64,000 nucleotides of DNA, taken from Vreelandella nanhaiensis. Lineage in GTDB: Bacteria; Pseudomonadota; Gammaproteobacteria; Pseudomonadales; Halomonadaceae. Positions 7,969 to 17,158 of the stretch are shown piece by piece. Made by a program: the position numbers and the translations under genes. The stretch covers positions 62,143 through 126,142 of the forward strand of contig NZ_RZHF01000025.1 in assembly GCF_003990185.1 (NCBI RefSeq). The letters run 5' to 3'. The number at the start of each line of letters is the position of its first letter. Within the stretch, counting starts at the first letter, position 1. A model generated the notes under the pieces. It ran no database searches. It had not been told where the DNA came from and saw only the letters and a list, made by a program, of their open reading frames with translations.

Positions 7969-10568
7969 TCAAACAGCTTTTCAATGGGCATGGGGCGTCC
8001 AAACAGATACCCTTGATAGCGATAGCAGCCATGCCCTTTCAGCCAATCAAGCTGCTCTTTTTTCTCAACACCTTCGGCCACAACGGTTAACCCCAAGCTC
8101 ACTGCCAGCAGTATGATGGTATCAACAATGGCCGCGTCAGCTCTATCCATCAAAAGCTCCCTGACAAAAGATTGGTCAATCTTTAGTTCATCCAGGGGTA
8201 GCCGCTTAAGATAGCTGAGCGAAGAGTAGCCGGTACCAAAGTCGTCAATCGCAAAACGAATACCCTGAGCGCGCAATTTAAGCATGGTATTGCGTACCCG
8301 GGTTGGCTCGTGCATTAGTAAACTTTCAGTTACCTCCAGCACCAGCCGCCCTGGCGGTGCCTGAGTCTGGGCCAGCAGGCCTTCCAGATTACGAACAAAT
8401 TCAGGCTGCTGAAACTGCACCGAACTTACGTTGACGGAAATAGTGAGCGCTCTATAGGCGGCCTGATTTGACCACGCAGCGAGCTGCTCGCAGGCAGACT
8501 GCAGCACCCAATAGCCAATCGGTAGAATAAGGCCATTCTCTTCAGCCAGAGGGATAAACGTTGAGGGTGGCACCCAGCCCCGCTGGGGATGATTCCAACG
8601 CAGCAACGCTTCAACGCCGACCGTTACGCCCTGGTGGTCTACTTGCCGCTGATAATGCAGCGCCAGCTCATTACGGGCCAATGCATAGTGCAAATCCGCT
8701 TCAAGGTTTGCCCGCTCAATCAGCCGGGTTTGCATCTCCAGATTGAAAAAGCGCAGTGTATTGCCTCCCGCCGTCTTGGCCTGTTGTAATGCCAAATCGG
8801 CCTGCTGGAGTACGCTGTTCATGCTATGGTCGGCGCCATCAAACAGGGCAATCCCGATGCTGGCGCTTACCGGCAGCGAGTGATCTGTGCGCAGCTGGGA
8901 GACAGCATCCAACAATTGCCGGGCGGCGCGTTCAGCGCTTAATGCAGCATCCGCTTTGTGCTCTCCCAGCTTCGCCAGCAAGGCAACGAACTCATCACCA
9001 CTGAACCGGGCCAGCACGGCGCCTTCAGGCAAATGCTGGTGCAAGTGCTTGGCTACGTTGATCAACAGCTGATCACCGCACTCATGGCCCTGTATATCAT
9101 TCACCCGATGAAAATTATCCAGATCGATCACCAGTAGTGCACTATATGGCCGCGCGGTATTTTCCTGTTCGATCTCCCAAGTCAGCGACTCCATCAATAA
9201 ACGTCGATTGGGAAGCCCGGTAAGCGCATCGTAAAATGCCAGATGGTTAGAGCGCGACTGCATTTCCAGATAGTCGGTCAGTTCGGTTGAGATGCCACAC
9301 AAACTGGCGGGTTGCCCTGGAAACAGTAGCAGGGGCATTTTGATGGTCAGGAACGTCCGCACATCGTGTTTGCCTTGCAGTACGTTGCTCTCTTCAATGG
9401 TTATCTTCTTGCCTGACTCCAGGACGCTGCGGTCGGTCAGGGCAATTTCCTTGGCCGTTTCACTATCAAAAAATGCATCGTCACGCTTGCCCAGAATCTG
9501 CTCGACTGGCAGCCCAAAAAGTTCGCTAACCCGCCGATTGACATACTGATAATGCAGCGAAGGAGTTTTGATATAAATACAGGCGTCAACACTATCCAGA
9601 ATCGTCGCCAGCACCTTTTCATTGGCATTCAGCTGCGCCCGATTAAACGCCATACGCCGCCTAAGCCACAAGGCACAGCCAAGCGCGAGTAAACTAAAAG
9701 CGACCAACAGCCCCAGACACCACCATACCCAGGCAGGAATGCCGTCTGTAGACGTCGGTTCGGCTTGCCAGATTCGCAGCGTTTTAAAGTACTCAGACCC
9801 AGGGTCCTGTTTCCAGCGGCGCAGTACGTCATCTATCTGTTCAAGCACCGTTTTCGATAACGTGGGCGAGCCCGCATAAAAAAGCCGAATCGACTGAAAG
9901 ATGACCGGCGTTTCATAAAGGCCGTAATGATGCGCTCGCCAATCGCCAAATAGATGCTCTGAAACCGCCAGATCCGCATCGCCCATGGCGACAGCCTGGA
10001 ATCCTTCGGCGTAGCTGTCTACTGTCTGCCAGGCGACTTCCACATTAAAACGCTCGGTTACCGCCTTTAGATAGTCTTGCTGGATAGAGCCGTTGACCAC
10101 CGCAACGCGCTTTTGCTCAAGGTCAAGGATCGCCTCCACCCCCTGCCCTTCATGCTGATAGAGCTGCGACCAAGTATGCATGATGGGTTCGTTATGAAAC
10201 GCCAAGTAGCCAGCACGCTCTTCGCTCCAGGCCACGTCAGGGACCAGATCAATATCGCCGTGCTCAAGCAGGTCAAGGCAGTGCTGAAATTCACAGGCGA
10301 TACTTTCAAGGGTCCACTGCTCCTGCCTAGCTATCGCCTCAAGCAATTCGCCCAGGATGCCCCGCATTTGCCCCTGTTCGTCGACAAATAGCTTGGGCGG
10401 ATTGTGATAGACCCCCACCAGCAACGTTTCGTTAGCGGTGCTTGGAAACGCCAAGCCCAAACCGCCCAGCAGCAAACCCGCCCTCAAGACCCATCGCTGT
10501 GGCAGGCTGAAAGAAAGCGTTTGCCTAGGCAGACGGTCGCAGCCAGATGCATCTAACGCTGCAGACAT
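7965..10568 (-). CDS. Periplasmic-binding-domain sensor with PAS, GGDEF and EAL domains
   Basis: An 867-residue membrane signalling protein. Order: signal/TM anchor (about residues 25-46), a family-3-type solute-binding domain in the periplasm (about 47-270), a TM segment (about 281-304), PAS (about 313-430), GGDEF (about 440-600) and EAL (about 612-867). The GGDEF signature reads SGDEF rather than GGDEF and no RxxD inhibitory site precedes it. The EAL domain keeps EALLR, the ELTES-equivalent EVTES and IDDFGTGYSSL, so phosphodiesterase activity is plausible. It probably couples an extracellular amino-acid-like ligand to c-di-GMP turnover. It begins 8 bases after the stop of the GST gene, so the two are likely co-transcribed. 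Confidence 0.9.
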   Translation of the reverse strand: MSAALDASGCDRLPRQTLSFSLPQRWVLRAGLLLGGLGLAFPSTANETLLVGVYHNPPKLFVDEQGQMRGILGELLEAIARQEQWTLESIACEFQHCLDLLEHGDIDLVPDVAWSEERAGYLAFHNEPIMHTWSQLYQHEGQGVEAILDLEQKRVAVVNGSIQQDYLKAVTERFNVEVAWQTVDSYAEGFQAVAMGDADLAVSEHLFGDWRAHHYGLYETPVIFQSIRLFYAGSPTLSKTVLEQIDDVLRRWKQDPGSEYFKTLRIWQAEPTSTDGIPAWVWWCLGLLVAFSLLALGCALWLRRRMAFNRAQLNANEKVLATILDSVDACIYIKTPSLHYQYVNRRVSELFGLPVEQILGKRDDAFFDSETAKEIALTDRSVLESGKKITIEESNVLQGKHDVRTFLTIKMPLLLFPGQPASLCGISTELTDYLEMQSRSNHLAFYDALTGLPNRRLLMESLTWEIEQENTARPYSALLVIDLDNFHRVNDIQGHECGDQLLINVAKHLHQHLPEGAVLARFSGDEFVALLAKLGEHKADAALSAERAARQLLDAVSQLRTDHSLPVSASIGIALFDGADHSMNSVLQQADLALQQAKTAGGNTLRFFNLEMQTRLIERANLEADLHYALARNELALHYQRQVDHQGVTVGVEALLRWNHPQRGWVPPSTFIPLAEENGLILPIGYWVLQSACEQLAAWSNQAAYRALTISVNVSSVQFQQPEFVRNLEGLLAQTQAPPGRLVLEVTESLLMHEPTRVRNTMLKLRAQGIRFAIDDFGTGYSSLSYLKRLPLDELKIDQSFVRELLMDRADAAIVDTIILLAVSLGLTVVAEGVEKKEQLDWLKGHGCYRYQGYLFGRPMPIEKLFE

Positions 10569-10576
10569 GATAGGAC

Positions 10577-11248
10577 TTACTCGCCAGGCATGGTGAGCGG
10601 GCCGGCGCGTTCTACAGCCCGCCGCCAGGCAGGGTCACCATCAATACGTTGCACAAATTCGGCAATAGCAGGGTACGCTACCAGGGACTGGGTTGCCTTG
10701 ATGGCCTGAAGGGGAAAGCTCATTTGAATATCAGCACCACTTGGCCATTCGCCGGCAAAATTTCCCTTATTAGCCAAGTGCGCTTCGATAACATTTAAAT
10801 GCTGTTTAATCTGTGGACTCAAGAACCGCTGGCTAACCGTATCGCCTATTCCTTTAACCAGCGGCTTAATAAACCAGGGAGACTGTTTAGGCATCTTTTT
10901 AAACGCCAGCTGCATTACTAATAAAGGCATTAAAGATCCTTCGGCATAATGTAGCCAATAGCGGTATTCAACCCACTCGCGAATATCATCGGCAGACGGC
11001 TGTATGCGCTCATCACCATACTGTTGTATTAAATAATCAATAATGGCGCCGGACTCTGCAATGACCAGCTCCTCATCAGTAATAACCGGGGATTTACCCA
11101 AAGGATGAATGCTTTTTAATGACTCAGGTGCCTGCTGAGTTTGCGTGTCGCGCTGATAAACATGGATGTCGTAGTCCAACTCAAGCACTTCGAGAAGCCA
11201 CAGAATTCGATGAGAACGAGACTTTTCCAGATGATGAACGTGGATCAT
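10577..11248 (-). CDS. Glutathione S-transferase family protein
   Basis: A 223-residue cytoplasmic protein. The N-terminal thioredoxin-like domain contains KSRSHRILWLLEVLELDYD and the glutathione-site segment KSPVITDEELVIAESGAIIDYL (cis-Pro and ES pair). An all-helical C-terminal domain follows, ending in the family-like GEWPSGADIQMSFPL region. I start it at ATG 11248 because GGAG lies 7 bases upstream; an ATG four codons earlier has no such site. It would conjugate or reduce electrophiles using glutathione; the substrate is unknown. First gene of a probable two-gene unit with the downstream GGDEF-EAL gene. Confidence 0.88.
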   Translation of the reverse strand: MIHVHHLEKSRSHRILWLLEVLELDYDIHVYQRDTQTQQAPESLKSIHPLGKSPVITDEELVIAESGAIIDYLIQQYGDERIQPSADDIREWVEYRYWLHYAEGSLMPLLVMQLAFKKMPKQSPWFIKPLVKGIGDTVSQRFLSPQIKQHLNVIEAHLANKGNFAGEWPSGADIQMSFPLQAIKATQSLVAYPAIAEFVQRIDGDPAWRRAVERAGPLTMPGE

Positions 11249-11381
11249 ACAATACTCCATGGGGGCTATGTCGCACGCAAGTCTTGCACCTGCGGCAGTT
11301 ATCCTTTTACTGCAAGCCTGTCTAGCTTAGCAGGGTTGCCCACCATGAAGTAAATATCTCATTAAAAAAGATTACATTTAA

Positions 11382-11960
11382 TTAGACTCGATGAACATGA
11401 CGTAAGCGCGCCCAGACATTTGTTAATGACCACTTACCCTGTAGCCAAGGCGCCAGAAGTTGGGTAGAAAACGGAATGAACACAAATACCATAACCGGCG
11501 TTAACATTAACGTACTGACTAATACCCGTGGTATTAGTGACCAATCAGCGAGTACACCGCCAAACATCCAATGAAAAATAAGCGATACAGGGAAAAAGGC
11601 TAACCAAACAGCTACGGCCTGTTTCCAGCGCGGCGGGGCGCCCACTGCGCCTGTCTGAAACCAGGTATCCAGACCAGTGGCCCGGTGCTCACAAGGGGTA
11701 TCATAAAGGCCTTTACCGCGTATCAGCCACGCATGGCGTGACGCTGAGTGTTCCCACGCGTGCAGCGTATCGCTGCTGCTGAATCGAAAAATAATCTGAT
11801 ACTCATCATCATGTTCTGGCGGGGCGAGTACGCCTGAACCTAAATAGCCGGGGAAGTCAGCCGCCAGCTCGCGGCCTTCGTTCAACCATCGGTTGAAATC
11901 ATGGTAACGGCCGCTGGCAACGCGCCGAGCCACCATCAGTGTGACGGGTGAGGCAGACAT
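11382..11960 (-). CDS. Antibiotic-biosynthesis-monooxygenase-like protein with C-terminal membrane segments
   Basis: A 192-residue protein. The first ~95 residues resemble an ABM dimeric alpha/beta-barrel domain (VTLMVARRVASGRYHDFNRWL, then a FPGYLGSGVL strand and YQIIFRFSSSDTLHAWEHS). The C-terminal half carries two hydrophobic segments (about residues 115-135 and 142-170). This ABM-plus-TM architecture is widespread in proteobacteria and has no firmly established function, so enzymatic activity should not be assumed. Flanked by intergenic gaps of 133 and 169 bases; probably monocistronic. Confidence 0.75.
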   Translation of the reverse strand: MSASPVTLMVARRVASGRYHDFNRWLNEGRELAADFPGYLGSGVLAPPEHDDEYQIIFRFSSSDTLHAWEHSASRHAWLIRGKGLYDTPCEHRATGLDTWFQTGAVGAPPRWKQAVAVWLAFFPVSLIFHWMFGGVLADWSLIPRVLVSTLMLTPVMVFVFIPFSTQLLAPWLQGKWSLTNVWARLRHVHRV

Positions 11961-12129
11961 GATATATCTCCTGATAAAAGCACAGCCAATGCTGGGTAAG
12001 CAGGCTGCAAACTTTCCGGCGGGTTAGCCCGAAAGAGGTGACGATATGCATCGATAGCACAGTATATAGCCAATATCAGGGTTTGCACGCAAATCGCTGC
12101 GCGACGATCTGCTAAGGCAAAAATTAGAG

Positions 12130-12357
12130 TTATCGCCTGCTAAGCGGCTGAATACTGGTAAAGCGTCCTTCGGTTGAAAACACCAGGCGAAACACACCAT
12201 GAACGCCGTTTTGGCCGACGACGCGTCGAATGGCATCGGCAGGAAACACTACCCAACGTCCATCCAGACTGCGCGCACGCACATTGGCCGCCCGGCCCTC
12301 ATAATGGGCAAGACATTCATCGGGGCTTAGATGGATAATTACATCAATGGAAGGCAT
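12130..12357 (-). CDS. DUF2835 family small protein
   Basis: A 75-residue protein (MPSIDVIIHLSPDECLAHYEGRAANVRARSLDGRWV) matching the layout of the DUF2835 family: a short alpha/beta protein of about 70 residues with the conserved DG..V.FPA..LR..V...G..G.F. pattern. No function is established for the family. Divergent from the metalloprotease-like gene at 12474. Confidence 0.8.
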   Translation of the reverse strand: MPSIDVIIHLSPDECLAHYEGRAANVRARSLDGRWVVFPADAIRRVVGQNGVHGVFRLVFSTEGRFTSIQPLSRR

Positions 12358-12473
12358 CGTTGCGTTTAATCTGAAAACAAATTTTAATGAAACGTCCAGT
12401 ATACGTTCTTGCGCACCTTTACGCTCTCACGGATACTCTTGATTAACGTAATAGCCTTGAGTGGTGATTGCTG

Positions 12474-13088
12474 ATGAATTCCATCTCCATGGGTGCTTTA
12501 TCCTTCTCTGGTACGGCTTATGTAAACATGTCTAACCGGGTAGCGTCGGCTGCTAGCGAGACAGGTGATCAGGCCGACGAGGCGTTGGGGCAAGATAAGC
12601 CCGTCGAGGCAAACGATGAAGCAACCACTGGTCCAACACGAGCCGATGGCACGCCGCTGGCTCCCGAAGAAATTCAGCTGCTTGAACAGTTAAAACAAAC
12701 GGATCGCGACGTTCGCCAGCACGAGATGGCTCACCAGATTGCCGGGGGCGCCTATACCGGCGGTGCCTCTTACGAATACGAAATGGGCCCTGACGGTAAA
12801 CGCTATGCGGTTGCCGGCGAAGTGCCCATTGATTACGGCCCAGTACCAGGCGATCCACAGGCCACCATCGAAAAGATGCAAACCGTCATTGCGGCTGCCA
12901 TGGCCCCTGCCGACCCGTCGCCCAAAGACTTACAGGTCGCCGCTCAAGCCCGGCAATACTTGCTGGAAGCCAAGTTTGAAGCCGCTCAGCAGCAAAGCAT
13001 AATGACTCAAGCCCGGGGCAGCGAACCACTGGCTGCAGACAAGCCACTTGTTCCAGAAGCTGAAACGTCTCTGAAACAAGTGGCTTAA
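12474..13088 (+). CDS. SprA-related putative metalloprotease
   Basis: A 204-residue protein. A low-complexity, acidic N-terminal ~60 residues leads to a domain with VRQHEMAHQIAGGAYTGGASYEYEMGPDGKRYAVAGEVPID. The HEMAH sequence fits the HExxH zinc-protease motif, and the whole block is typical of the SprA-related (CJM1_0395-like) family. Family members are annotated as putative metalloproteases but I know of no demonstrated substrate. ATG at 12474 is preferred to a TTG six bases upstream: GGTGA lies 6 bases before the ATG. No signal peptide is obvious. Confidence 0.8.
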   Translation: MNSISMGALSFSGTAYVNMSNRVASAASETGDQADEALGQDKPVEANDEATTGPTRADGTPLAPEEIQLLEQLKQTDRDVRQHEMAHQIAGGAYTGGASYEYEMGPDGKRYAVAGEVPIDYGPVPGDPQATIEKMQTVIAAAMAPADPSPKDLQVAAQARQYLLEAKFEAAQQQSIMTQARGSEPLAADKPLVPEAETSLKQVA

Positions 13089-13095
13089 TGCAGGC

Positions 13096-14868
13096 CTAGT
13101 GAGAGATTAACGCAAGCGCCTGCCAGTCCGCGCGGTGCGGCCATTTTGCAAGCCAGGCGGGCAACGCTTCAGGCGGCATGGGCCTGGCGATGCCGAAACC
13201 CTGGGCAAGATGGCAGCCTAGTTCCATCAGCGCTTGTGCATGTTCCAGCGTCTCGACGCCCTCTGCCATCATGGGCCGGTCAAAGCGGTTGGCCATATAA
13301 ATCACGCTTTCCACAATCGCCATATCATTGGTGTCGACAAGCATGTCACGCACAAAACTCTGGTCGATCTTGATCAGATTGACCGGCAGTTGGCGCAAGT
13401 GGGTAAGCGATGAAAAACCGGTGCCAAAGTCGTCGATCGCAAATCCTACGCCGAGCGCCTGGCAGCGCGCTATATTTTTGAGTGCGGCCTGAACATCATG
13501 CATGGCAGCACTTTCCAGCACCTCAAGCTTCAGCATATCTGGTGATACCTGCGGATAGCGCTCTAAGAGCTCGGCTAATCGCTGGCTAAAGTCGCTGGCC
13601 AATAAATGCGTTGGGCTGATATTGACGCTGACCGGTATCGCAATACCCCGGGTTTGCCACTGGGAGAGCTGTTTAAGCGCCTGGGTAAGCACCCACTCCC
13701 CCAAATCTATTTCCAGTGATGTGGCATCAATGATGGGCAAAAATTCTCCCGGTGATAGCAACCCAAACTCTGGGTGCTGCCAACGAATCAGTGCCTCAAC
13801 GCCAATGACGCGTCCACATCGCATATCCACCTGCGGCTGAAAGTAAAGACACAGCTCATTGTGGTTAATGGCATCGATAAAGCGCTGGCGCTTCTCATGA
13901 CGCACCTGAAGCAACCGGTCCTGATCGGGGTCGAAAAAATGAAACGTATCGCGCCCGCGCTGTTTGGCGCGGTACATGGCCTGGTTGGCGTGACGCAACA
14001 ATACATCGCCCTGCACATGATCGCTGGGATAAAGCGTCACCCCCAGGCTCACCGTCAAATAGATACTCTGACCTTCGATCACGATGGGCTGGCGAATGGC
14101 CGCCAGCAGTTTTTCAAAGAAGGTATCATCAACGCCATGGTGTAACAGCAGTACAAACTCATCTCCGCCTACCCGAGCCAGTACGTCATCGCCAAACAGT
14201 AAATGGCTGACGCGCTGAGCAAACGAGGCCAATAAAATATCACCCACCTGAGCACCCAGACGCTCGTTGACCGTTTGAAAAAAGTCGATATCCAGCGAGC
14301 AGATGGCAAGCGGCTGCTGTTTCTGGTCAGCGTGTTGGATTGACTCCTGAATCAGCTGTGTCAACAGCTGCAGGTTAGGCAGGCCTGTAAGCGCGTCGAA
14401 ATAGACTTCTCGGTTCAAGTGCCGGGCATGGGCAGGGATAGCCGATAGATCCGCCAGGACAATAACATGATGATCAATGCGTGCCTGCTGATCGCGAACC
14501 CGGTTAATCGACATCATGCCAGGATAATACTGCCCGTCATGGCTCCGATAGCTCACTTGGTGCTTACTGCGATCGCGCAGCCTGCGCTCTTCGCGCATCA
14601 AATGATCGAGGTGGCGATTATCCAGCGGCAGAATACTGAAAGCTTCCGGCGTTTTCTGAAACACCTCTTCAAGCGTAAAACCGGTCAGTTCGCAAAAGGC
14701 CGGATTGACATCGACCACTCGATTATCCCTATCGGTGATAATGATCGCTTCATTGGCGTACAGAAAGGCAGTAGCAGTGGTGTCTACCGTATGTAAGCGC
14801 TTATTCGGCATAGCATCCACCTGGCGCTGAAAAGGTGTCTTTTGCGGCACGTGGGTAGGCGGATACAT
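13096..14868 (-). CDS. PAS-GGDEF-EAL signalling protein
   Basis: A 590-residue, apparently soluble protein. A PAS domain (NEAIIITDRDNRVVDVNPAFCELTG, about residues 35-150) is followed by a canonical GGDEF domain (RVGGDEF) and an EAL domain with EALIR, LEVLES and IDDFGTGFSSL. The RxxD inhibitory site is missing, because the residues before GGDEF read FGDDVLARV. Both catalytic domains look intact, so the direction of c-di-GMP turnover cannot be predicted. Start at ATG 14868: AGGAG lies 8 bases upstream, and the frame extends further up without a better site. Convergent with the SprA-like gene with only 7 bases between stops. Confidence 0.92.
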   Translation of the reverse strand: MYPPTHVPQKTPFQRQVDAMPNKRLHTVDTTATAFLYANEAIIITDRDNRVVDVNPAFCELTGFTLEEVFQKTPEAFSILPLDNRHLDHLMREERRLRDRSKHQVSYRSHDGQYYPGMMSINRVRDQQARIDHHVIVLADLSAIPAHARHLNREVYFDALTGLPNLQLLTQLIQESIQHADQKQQPLAICSLDIDFFQTVNERLGAQVGDILLASFAQRVSHLLFGDDVLARVGGDEFVLLLHHGVDDTFFEKLLAAIRQPIVIEGQSIYLTVSLGVTLYPSDHVQGDVLLRHANQAMYRAKQRGRDTFHFFDPDQDRLLQVRHEKRQRFIDAINHNELCLYFQPQVDMRCGRVIGVEALIRWQHPEFGLLSPGEFLPIIDATSLEIDLGEWVLTQALKQLSQWQTRGIAIPVSVNISPTHLLASDFSQRLAELLERYPQVSPDMLKLEVLESAAMHDVQAALKNIARCQALGVGFAIDDFGTGFSSLTHLRQLPVNLIKIDQSFVRDMLVDTNDMAIVESVIYMANRFDRPMMAEGVETLEHAQALMELGCHLAQGFGIARPMPPEALPAWLAKWPHRADWQALALISH

Positions 14869-15057
14869 GATGTTGCTCCTTGTTCTTTCGCGTCTAAAAC
14901 GCGCGTTGCCCGGCAGCCTCTCTACTGCCATTTACGCACTTTTTATAGAAGGTAGTAAGACATACTAGCATCGTTGGCCTAAGCCATGTGGTTGATCTTT
15001 CAGGGAAGAATAATACGTTGAGATTAGCGTTTTAAGCCTATTATTAACGCCTCATTA

Positions 15058-15090
15058 GGCCCCCTGACGCATGCAAGGCATTAGGGTGCC
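15058..15090 (-). terminator. Weak hairpin downstream of the NlpC/P60 gene
   Basis: GGCCCCCT and AGGGTGCC pair at 7 of 8 positions, with an inner ATGC/GCAT stem, starting about 22 bases after the stop of the NlpC/P60 gene (minus strand). No clear U-tract follows, so this is a tentative 3' end for the phn-phosphatase-NlpC run. Confidence 0.35.
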
Positions 15091-15112
15091 AGATGAGGAT
15101 ACCAATAAGATT

Positions 15113-15595
15113 TCAGGGGGCGAGCGTAGCAGCACCCAGAAAACGCTGCTGCCAGTAATCAACATCTAAAGGAACGCTGGCCACCGCGCGGCCGCTGCCG
15201 GGGGCGTGAATCATCTGCCGATTACCGCGATAGATGCCCACATGGGTCGCCTTGTTACGCTCGCCGAAGAACAGCAGGTCGCCAGGCTTGGGCATATCGG
15301 CGGCGGGCAGCGCCCGAAACTGCTCATCGGCGGTACGTGGCACGCGCATGCCAGCAGCGCGGTAGGCCATCTCTACCAACCCGGAGCAGTCCAGACCGTC
15401 CGGAGTGTTGCCACCAAAGCGGTACGGCGTGCCGATGGCCTGCTGGGCATGGGCCAGGATCAGCATGCGTTCCATGGAAAGACCATCGCGCGGTACCGGT
15501 GATTCTTCTGAAAGGGTAACACCACGGCTGGCACAGCCCGAAAGCCACATTAACATCATCAAAGCGAACGTAAACCTTCCCAACGCGGCGGGCAT
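15113..15595 (-). CDS. NlpC/P60 family lipoprotein (putative peptidoglycan endopeptidase)
   Basis: A 160-residue lipoprotein. The signal ends in a lipobox, LSGC (Cys about residue 19). An NlpC/P60 domain follows with the catalytic Cys in GLDCSGLVEMAYR, the His in ATHVGIYRGNRQMIHA and a conserved DLLFFG strand, as in Spr/MepS-type gamma-D-Glu-meso-DAP cleaving hydrolases. It would sit in the outer membrane facing the periplasm. ATG 15595 is chosen because AGGAG precedes it by 8 bases; the frame extends another 39 codons upstream without a good site. Located 64 bases after the histidine phosphatase gene; whether it is functionally linked is unknown. Confidence 0.88.
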   Translation of the reverse strand: MPAALGRFTFALMMLMWLSGCASRGVTLSEESPVPRDGLSMERMLILAHAQQAIGTPYRFGGNTPDGLDCSGLVEMAYRAAGMRVPRTADEQFRALPAADMPKPGDLLFFGERNKATHVGIYRGNRQMIHAPGSGRAVASVPLDVDYWQQRFLGAATLAP

Positions 15596-15659
15596 TGTCG
15601 ACTCTCCTGGTGGCAATGCCCTCATCATGGCGCAAACGAAGCTCCAGCGCCAAGCTCCA

Positions 15660-16289
15660 CTAACGGCCAATCCACTCGATAAAGCTCGTTTCCCCCAGTG
15701 CATGCTGCTCATGGCGCACGCGGCTCATGGCGGCGTAGGGTAAATCCATTGCTAATATGCGGCTTAGAGGCTGTTCGAGTACCTGGCGCAGCAGGCCATT
15801 ACAGACAAACAGGTGGGCCACTACCAACACGTGCCGACCGGGCGGGTTGGCCAGAAGGTTGCGCCACACCTCGGCAAGCCGGGAATCGAAGGCCTCCATG
15901 GCTTCGCCACCCGGCGGTGATACCGTAGCGGGGCTATTCCAGAAAGCGCTCATGGGGGCAGTCCCTTCTTCGCCAAAGACTTCCGCATGGGTCTTGCCTT
16001 CCCAGCGCCCCAAGTGTAATTCGGCCAAGTCATCTTCGATCTGCACCGGCAGATCAAACTCCTCCCCCAGCCACAGTGCAAACTCACGGCAGCGTGAGAG
16101 TGGCGAAGTAATGACGGCATCATAAGGCGGGCACCCATCAACGCAGTGACGCATCACCGTATCAGTCACCTGCTGCCAGCCAGCTTCACTCAAGGGGTGA
16201 TCGGTTGAACCGCGCAGCATGCGCCCGCCCACCGGCTCACCATGGCGCAACAGATCAATCGTGGTGACACTTGCATCAGGAAAACGCAT
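15660..16289 (-). CDS. Histidine phosphatase family protein
   Basis: A 209-residue protein with the phosphoglycerate-mutase-like signature LLRHGEP near residue 15, the second arginine segment ITSPLSRCREFA, an acidic ELHLGRWEGK and a late VVAHLFVCNGLL carrying the second histidine. This closely resembles alpha-ribazole phosphatase (CobC)/PGM-like enzymes; no cobalamin genes are nearby. It lies 38 bases after the last permease gene of the phnDCEE operon, so dephosphorylation of an imported phosphoester is possible but inferred only from position. Start at ATG 16289 with AGGAG 6 bases upstream; the open frame continues 25 codons further without a site. Confidence 0.85.
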   Translation of the reverse strand: MRFPDASVTTIDLLRHGEPVGGRMLRGSTDHPLSEAGWQQVTDTVMRHCVDGCPPYDAVITSPLSRCREFALWLGEEFDLPVQIEDDLAELHLGRWEGKTHAEVFGEEGTAPMSAFWNSPATVSPPGGEAMEAFDSRLAEVWRNLLANPPGRHVLVVAHLFVCNGLLRQVLEQPLSRILAMDLPYAAMSRVRHEQHALGETSFIEWIGR

Positions 16290-16327
16290 CCCGGCTCCTT
16301 GGCTTTTTATGAAACGTAGTGCTTGGG

Positions 16328-17143
16328 TTAAATAATTGCATGCCGAACGCGGGCTGAAATCCACTCAGATACCAGTACTGTGGCGAAAATCATTACAAAA
16401 ATAACGCTGACCTGGTTCCAGGCGAGCATATTAATGGAGGCATTCAGCTGAAGACCGATACCGCCTGCGCCCACTAGGCCAAGCACCGTGGATTCGCGGA
16501 TATTGATATCCCAGCGATACACACTGATACCTGCAAACGCCGGCATAACCTGGGGCAGAACGCCGTAGTTCATGATCTGCAAGCGGCTGGCACCGGTCGC
16601 ACTGATGGCTTCGACGGGCGTGGGGTGAATTTCCTCAATGGCCTCATAAAGAAGCTTGCCCACAAAGCCAATCGAGCGCAGTGCAATGGCGATAATACCG
16701 GCCAGGACCCCAGGGCCCAGAATCGTTACCAAAAGCATCGCCCAGATCAGCGAATTGATGGAGCGTGACGACACAATCACCATCAATGCCAGGCTGCGTA
16801 CCAGCGGATGCGGTGTCGTATTACGCGCGGCAAGAAACGCCACTGGAAATGCCATGATGATCCCCAGCGCCGTCCCCAGCGTGGCGATATTCAACGTGTC
16901 CCACATGGGCTTCCACAGCACGTTGGCGTATTCCCACTTGGGCGGAATCATGCGGCTGAGAAGATCACTGCCCTGGCGTCCGGCGTCCTCGACAAACACC
17001 CACATAGTGTTGTCGGAAATGACCTTCCAGCAGAATAGAAACAGGCTGACCCCTAGAAGCCAGGCGCTAAACTGCAGCCACTGGGCACGCGTGGTACGCC
17101 GCCGCCAGACCGGCATCCCTTGTTGGGAGGTTAAGACAGGCAT
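16328..17143 (-). CDS. phnE: Phosphonate/phosphite ABC transporter permease (PhnE, second copy)
   Basis: A 271-residue inner membrane permease with about six TM segments and the EAA loop VEAISATGASRLQIMNYGVLPQVMP, which contacts the ATPase. PhnE-specific stretches include FPVAFLAARNTTPHP and VVSSRSINSLIWAML. It is the second of two tandem phnE genes, 15 bases after the first, and probably forms a heterodimer with it. Part of phnDCEE. Confidence 0.92.
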   Translation of the reverse strand: MPVLTSQQGMPVWRRRTTRAQWLQFSAWLLGVSLFLFCWKVISDNTMWVFVEDAGRQGSDLLSRMIPPKWEYANVLWKPMWDTLNIATLGTALGIIMAFPVAFLAARNTTPHPLVRSLALMVIVSSRSINSLIWAMLLVTILGPGVLAGIIAIALRSIGFVGKLLYEAIEEIHPTPVEAISATGASRLQIMNYGVLPQVMPAFAGISVYRWDINIRESTVLGLVGAGGIGLQLNASINMLAWNQVSVIFVMIFATVLVSEWISARVRHAII

Positions 17144-17158
17144 AGTGATTCTCCGGGG

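Noticed and set aside
15113..15712. Longer N-terminus for the NlpC/P60 gene
   Set aside because: The lipobox signal and AGGAG both place the start at 15595.
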